Below, in pieces: positions 32,662 to 34,793 of a stretch of DNA of 34,793 nucleotides. Position 1 is the stretch's first letter. Every line of letters begins with the position of its first letter. Origin of the DNA: an uncultured Ignavibacteria bacterium (lineage in GTDB: Bacteria; Bacteroidota; Ignavibacteria; SZUA-365); the NCBI GenBank assembly GCA_913061095.1, contig CAJXVM010000034.1, forward strand, positions 1 through 34,793, given 5' to 3'. A program made the translations under genes and the position numbers. The notes under the pieces are model-generated. The model was not told where the DNA came from, searched no databases, and saw nothing but the letters and a program-made list of their open reading frames with translations.

Positions 32662-33690
32662 TCATCTATTCGCGTACTGTTTATCGTAGTACTCCATATA
32701 CTCCCCGCTCATCACCCTCCGCCACCAGTCCTCATGCTCCCGGTACCAGGCAATCGTCTCCGCGATCCCGGCATCGAAATCCGTCTCCGCCTCCCATCCG
32801 AGCTCGCGCTTGATTTTCGAGGAGTCGATGGCGTAGCGCCTATCGTGGGCGGGACGATCTTTCACAAAGGTAATCAGTGATTCGGGTTTCCCCAGCACGC
32901 GCAGGATGAGCTTCACGATTTCGATGTTGGGCCACTCGTTGCTCGAGCCGACGTTGTACACCGCGCCCGGCGCGCCCGCCTCCAGCACGCGCAGCACCGC
33001 GAGGGAGTGGTCGCGCGTGTGAATCCAGTCCCGCACGTTCATGCCGTCGCCGTACACCGGCAGCGGCTTGTCGTTCATCGCGTTGATGAGCATGAGCGGG
33101 ATGAGCTTCTCGGGGAACTGGTATGGACCGTAGTTGTTCGAGCAGCGCGTGATGATAGCCGGGAAGTCGAAGGTCTTGATGTAGGACTGCACCACCAGGT
33201 CCGACGCCGCCTTGGAGGCCGCGTAGGGGGATGTGGGATCAATGGGCGACCGTTCGGTGAAGGCGCCTTCGGGTCCCAGCGAACCGTACACCTCGTCGGT
33301 GGAGATATGGATGAAGCGCTCGACGCCCGCCGCGCGGCTTTCCTCGAGCATCACGTGCGTGCCGAGCACGTTCGTGTGCGTGAACACCATCGGACCCAGG
33401 ATGCTGCGGTCCACATGCGACTCCGCCGCGAAATGCACCACCGCATCGATGTCGCGGGATTGCAGCGCGGCGCGCACCGCCTCGGCATCCGTGATGTCGG
33501 CCCTGAGGAAGGAGTACTGGCCTTCCAGGTCCGCCAGGTTCTCCAGGTTGCCGGCATACGTCAGCTTGTCCAGCACTGTCACCCGCGTGTCGGGACGCCG
33601 TTCGATCAGCGTCCGGACGAAATTACTCCCGATAAACCCCGCACCGCCGGTGACCAATACGGATTGCGGGTTGAAGTTTTGTGTCGGCAT
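32662..33690 (-). CDS. rfbB: dTDP-glucose 4,6-dehydratase
   Basis: A 342-residue short-chain dehydrogenase-type enzyme forming dTDP-4-keto-6-deoxyglucose, the precursor of rhamnose and other deoxysugars. It has the NAD-binding TGGAGFIGSNF (14-24), HFAAESHVDRSI (86-97), the catalytic triplet T131-D132-E133 in STDEVYG, and Y156/K160 in YAASK. RCSNNYGPYQFPEKLIPLM is the family signature of RfbB. I chose the ATG at 33690; the open frame runs upstream to 33804 over a repeat-rich leader. No rfbA, rfbC or rfbD is seen in the window, so they are elsewhere or the product is used by another route. First gene of the minus-strand polysaccharide locus in this window. Confidence 0.95.
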   Translation of the reverse strand: MPTQNFNPQSVLVTGGAGFIGSNFVRTLIERRPDTRVTVLDKLTYAGNLENLADLEGQYSFLRADITDAEAVRAALQSRDIDAVVHFAAESHVDRSILGPMVFTHTNVLGTHVMLEESRAAGVERFIHISTDEVYGSLGPEGAFTERSPIDPTSPYAASKAASDLVVQSYIKTFDFPAIITRCSNNYGPYQFPEKLIPLMLINAMNDKPLPVYGDGMNVRDWIHTRDHSLAVLRVLEAGAPGAVYNVGSSNEWPNIEIVKLILRVLGKPESLITFVKDRPAHDRRYAIDSSKIKRELGWEAETDFDAGIAETIAWYREHEDWWRRVMSGEYMEYYDKQYANR

Positions 33691-33788
33691 TGAGGATGAG
33701 CTCTCTTTATTCAAATGCGTCTTAATCCTGCAACATACGGAAAAGGATGGAATAGGTGAAAGGCCGAGTGAAGGCAACTGAAAGGCAA

Positions 33789-33850
33789 CCACAGATTCAC
33801 ACAAATTTTTGCACAGATTCTACAGTAGAATAAGCTTTGTGAGAATCTGG
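33789..33850. repeat. ACAGATT-type repeat upstream of rfbB
   Basis: Words ACAGATTC, GCACAGATTC and GAGAATCTG, with a hairpin ATTCTAC-A-GTAGAAT (33817-33831). The same type as 32520-32655, so this family flanks rfbB on both sides. It overlaps the proposed intron start. Confidence 0.55.
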
Positions 33851-34312
33851 TGCATCAGGCGAAACCGGACTGATCTTGTAAACTGCAGGGAGTTTACCAT
33901 GGCTATTGCTTGTTCACCATGAAGGGACGCGGTCGGCGCGTGCGGGCAACCGGCACGTCGAAGCCCTGCGGACCAATCATGCGAGCCGTAATGGAAATGA
34001 ACCTGGATCAGCCTCGTTACTTTTATGCGGGTGGGTAGCCTGTCAGATTGGGTGAAGCCCGCAACCACCGACAGATCAACGAGCACAGGAAATCGGTGGG
34101 CCCGCCGACACCCCAGGGGACAGCACATAGACAGATTCGTCACGGAACCTGAGAGACCCGTCCTGACGTCGGTGATAGCCACATCGAGCAGACCGGAAAA
34201 CATAACGGCTGCTCTGTTGGGTCGGGAGTCGGACGGACCCATAGTAGCGAGCAAGCCGGGGTGATGCCGGTGGAGCGATGGGGCCCGAGAGAAGCGATGG
34301 GGCCCGAGAGAA
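33839..34312 (+). mobile_element. Group II intron-like 5' RNA region, truncated
   Basis: The region has no protein gene but shows the look of group II intron domain I sequence that normally precedes a reverse-transcriptase gene: CATCAGGCGAAACCGG, CTTGTAAACTGCAGGGAG, GGAAATGAACCTGGATCA, ACCTGAGAGACCCGTCCTGA, GGGAGTCGGACGGACCCATA, and ATGCCGGTGGAGCGA before GGGGCCCGAG. A GTGAG at 33839 could be the 5' end (consensus GUGYG). The expected reverse-transcriptase frame does not follow; instead there is a 19-bp duplication and unrelated sequence, so the element is broken. The assignment rests on remembered sequence style, not on a computed fold. 5' and 3' limits are approximate. Confidence 0.55.
34275..34312. 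repeat. 19-bp direct repeat at the intron-fragment end
   Basis: GCGATGGGGCCCGAGAGAA occurs twice back to back (34275-34293, 34294-34312). It lies where the intron-encoded reverse transcriptase would be expected to begin, and may mark the rearrangement that removed it. Confidence 0.8.
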
Positions 34313-34374
34313 GAAGTGCTTGCAACAATTTAGCTATGGTAGGTGTCACTGTGGGAGCAGTTCAAAGGAAAGCG

Positions 34375-34451
34375 GTTAAAATGGCTCGGAATAGGGAATC
34401 TACAGATTACTCATAATCTATTGGTCGCAGGTTCAAGTTCTACAGGGCGCA
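34375..34451 (+). pseudogene. Possible degenerate tRNA remnant
   Basis: The 3' half has tRNA geometry: CTCATAA (anticodon-loop-like, CAT), a five-base variable part TGGTC, then GCAGG-TTCAAGT-TCTAC (T arm with one C-A mismatch), AGGGCGC and A. The 5' half is poor: GCTC starts a D arm but GAAT replaces GAGC, the anticodon stem carries an apparent three-base insertion, and the acceptor 5' strand does not pair. If genuine, it is a decayed elongator tRNA-Met/Ile2-like gene. A chance match is possible. Confidence 0.3.
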
Positions 34452-34526
34452 CTTACTGCTTCCAACCTTCTTGGAAGTGGTGAATGTACAGAAGAGCGGA
34501 ATCCAAGCGGTTTCACTCTTCTTGTT

Positions 34527-34793
<267 letters not shown>

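Overview
The window is high-GC DNA from a Gram-negative bacterium, most likely a deep-branching member of the Bacteroidota/Chlorobiota (FCB) group such as an Ignavibacteria-, Kapabacteria- or Rhodothermia-like lineage. The main clue is the type IX secretion (T9SS) C-terminal sorting domain, with 'NFPNPFNPATSIRFSIP'-type sequence, on several secreted proteins. Weak Shine-Dalgarno sites, TTG/TAnnTTT-like promoters and a Wzx/Wzy-style exopolysaccharide cluster fit this. The lineage is inferred from protein style only.

Layout. 1-882: tandem hairpin repeats and a REP-associated tyrosine transposase (RAYT). 1131-6364: a four-gene two-component cluster on the + strand (NarL-type regulator, NarX-type kinase, TPR kinase, second NarL-type regulator); the last three genes overlap by ATGA. 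6578-10454: an Asp-box T9SS protein, a receiver-only regulator and an S41-peptidase-like T9SS protein. 10544-15446: a small BFD-like iron-sulfur protein, two tandem paralogous five-heme cytochromes (the second with a T9SS-like C-terminus) and an outer-membrane barrel. 15447-16176: a low-GC non-coding region rich in hairpins. 16177-22282: OsmC-like protein, Rho, an LTxxQ-type lipoprotein and a large beta-propeller T9SS protein. 22413-33690: a minus-strand polysaccharide locus (rfbB, nucleotide-sugar dehydrogenase, wecB, SLBB export protein, Wzz-like protein, GT2, polyprenyl-phosphate sugar transferase), interrupted by a + strand methyltransferase and a decayed hicBA module. 33839-34793: group II intron-like RNA sequence, a tRNA-like remnant and the 5' end of what looks like a second group II intron, cut by the window edge.

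How the genes work together. The polysaccharide genes supply dTDP-4-keto-6-deoxyglucose (RfbB) and a UDP-ManNAc/UDP-HexNAcA-type precursor (WecB plus the dehydrogenase), start chains on the lipid carrier (sugar transferase), extend them (GT2), and control length and export (Wzz-like and SLBB proteins). The T9SS-tagged proteins and the multiheme cytochromes indicate an elaborate cell surface.

The most unusual feature is the density of interspersed palindromic repeats. At least four families occupy the gaps. Several carry a GTAG/GTAA tetranucleotide head of the kind known for RAYT-linked REPs. In three genes, possibly four, that head supplies the stop codon. One 45-bp array is read in frame inside the N-terminal region of the polysaccharide export protein, just ahead of its signal-peptide core. 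A truncated hicA toxin beside an intact hicB, a hairpin-rich candidate structured RNA region and stacked group II intron remnants also stand out.
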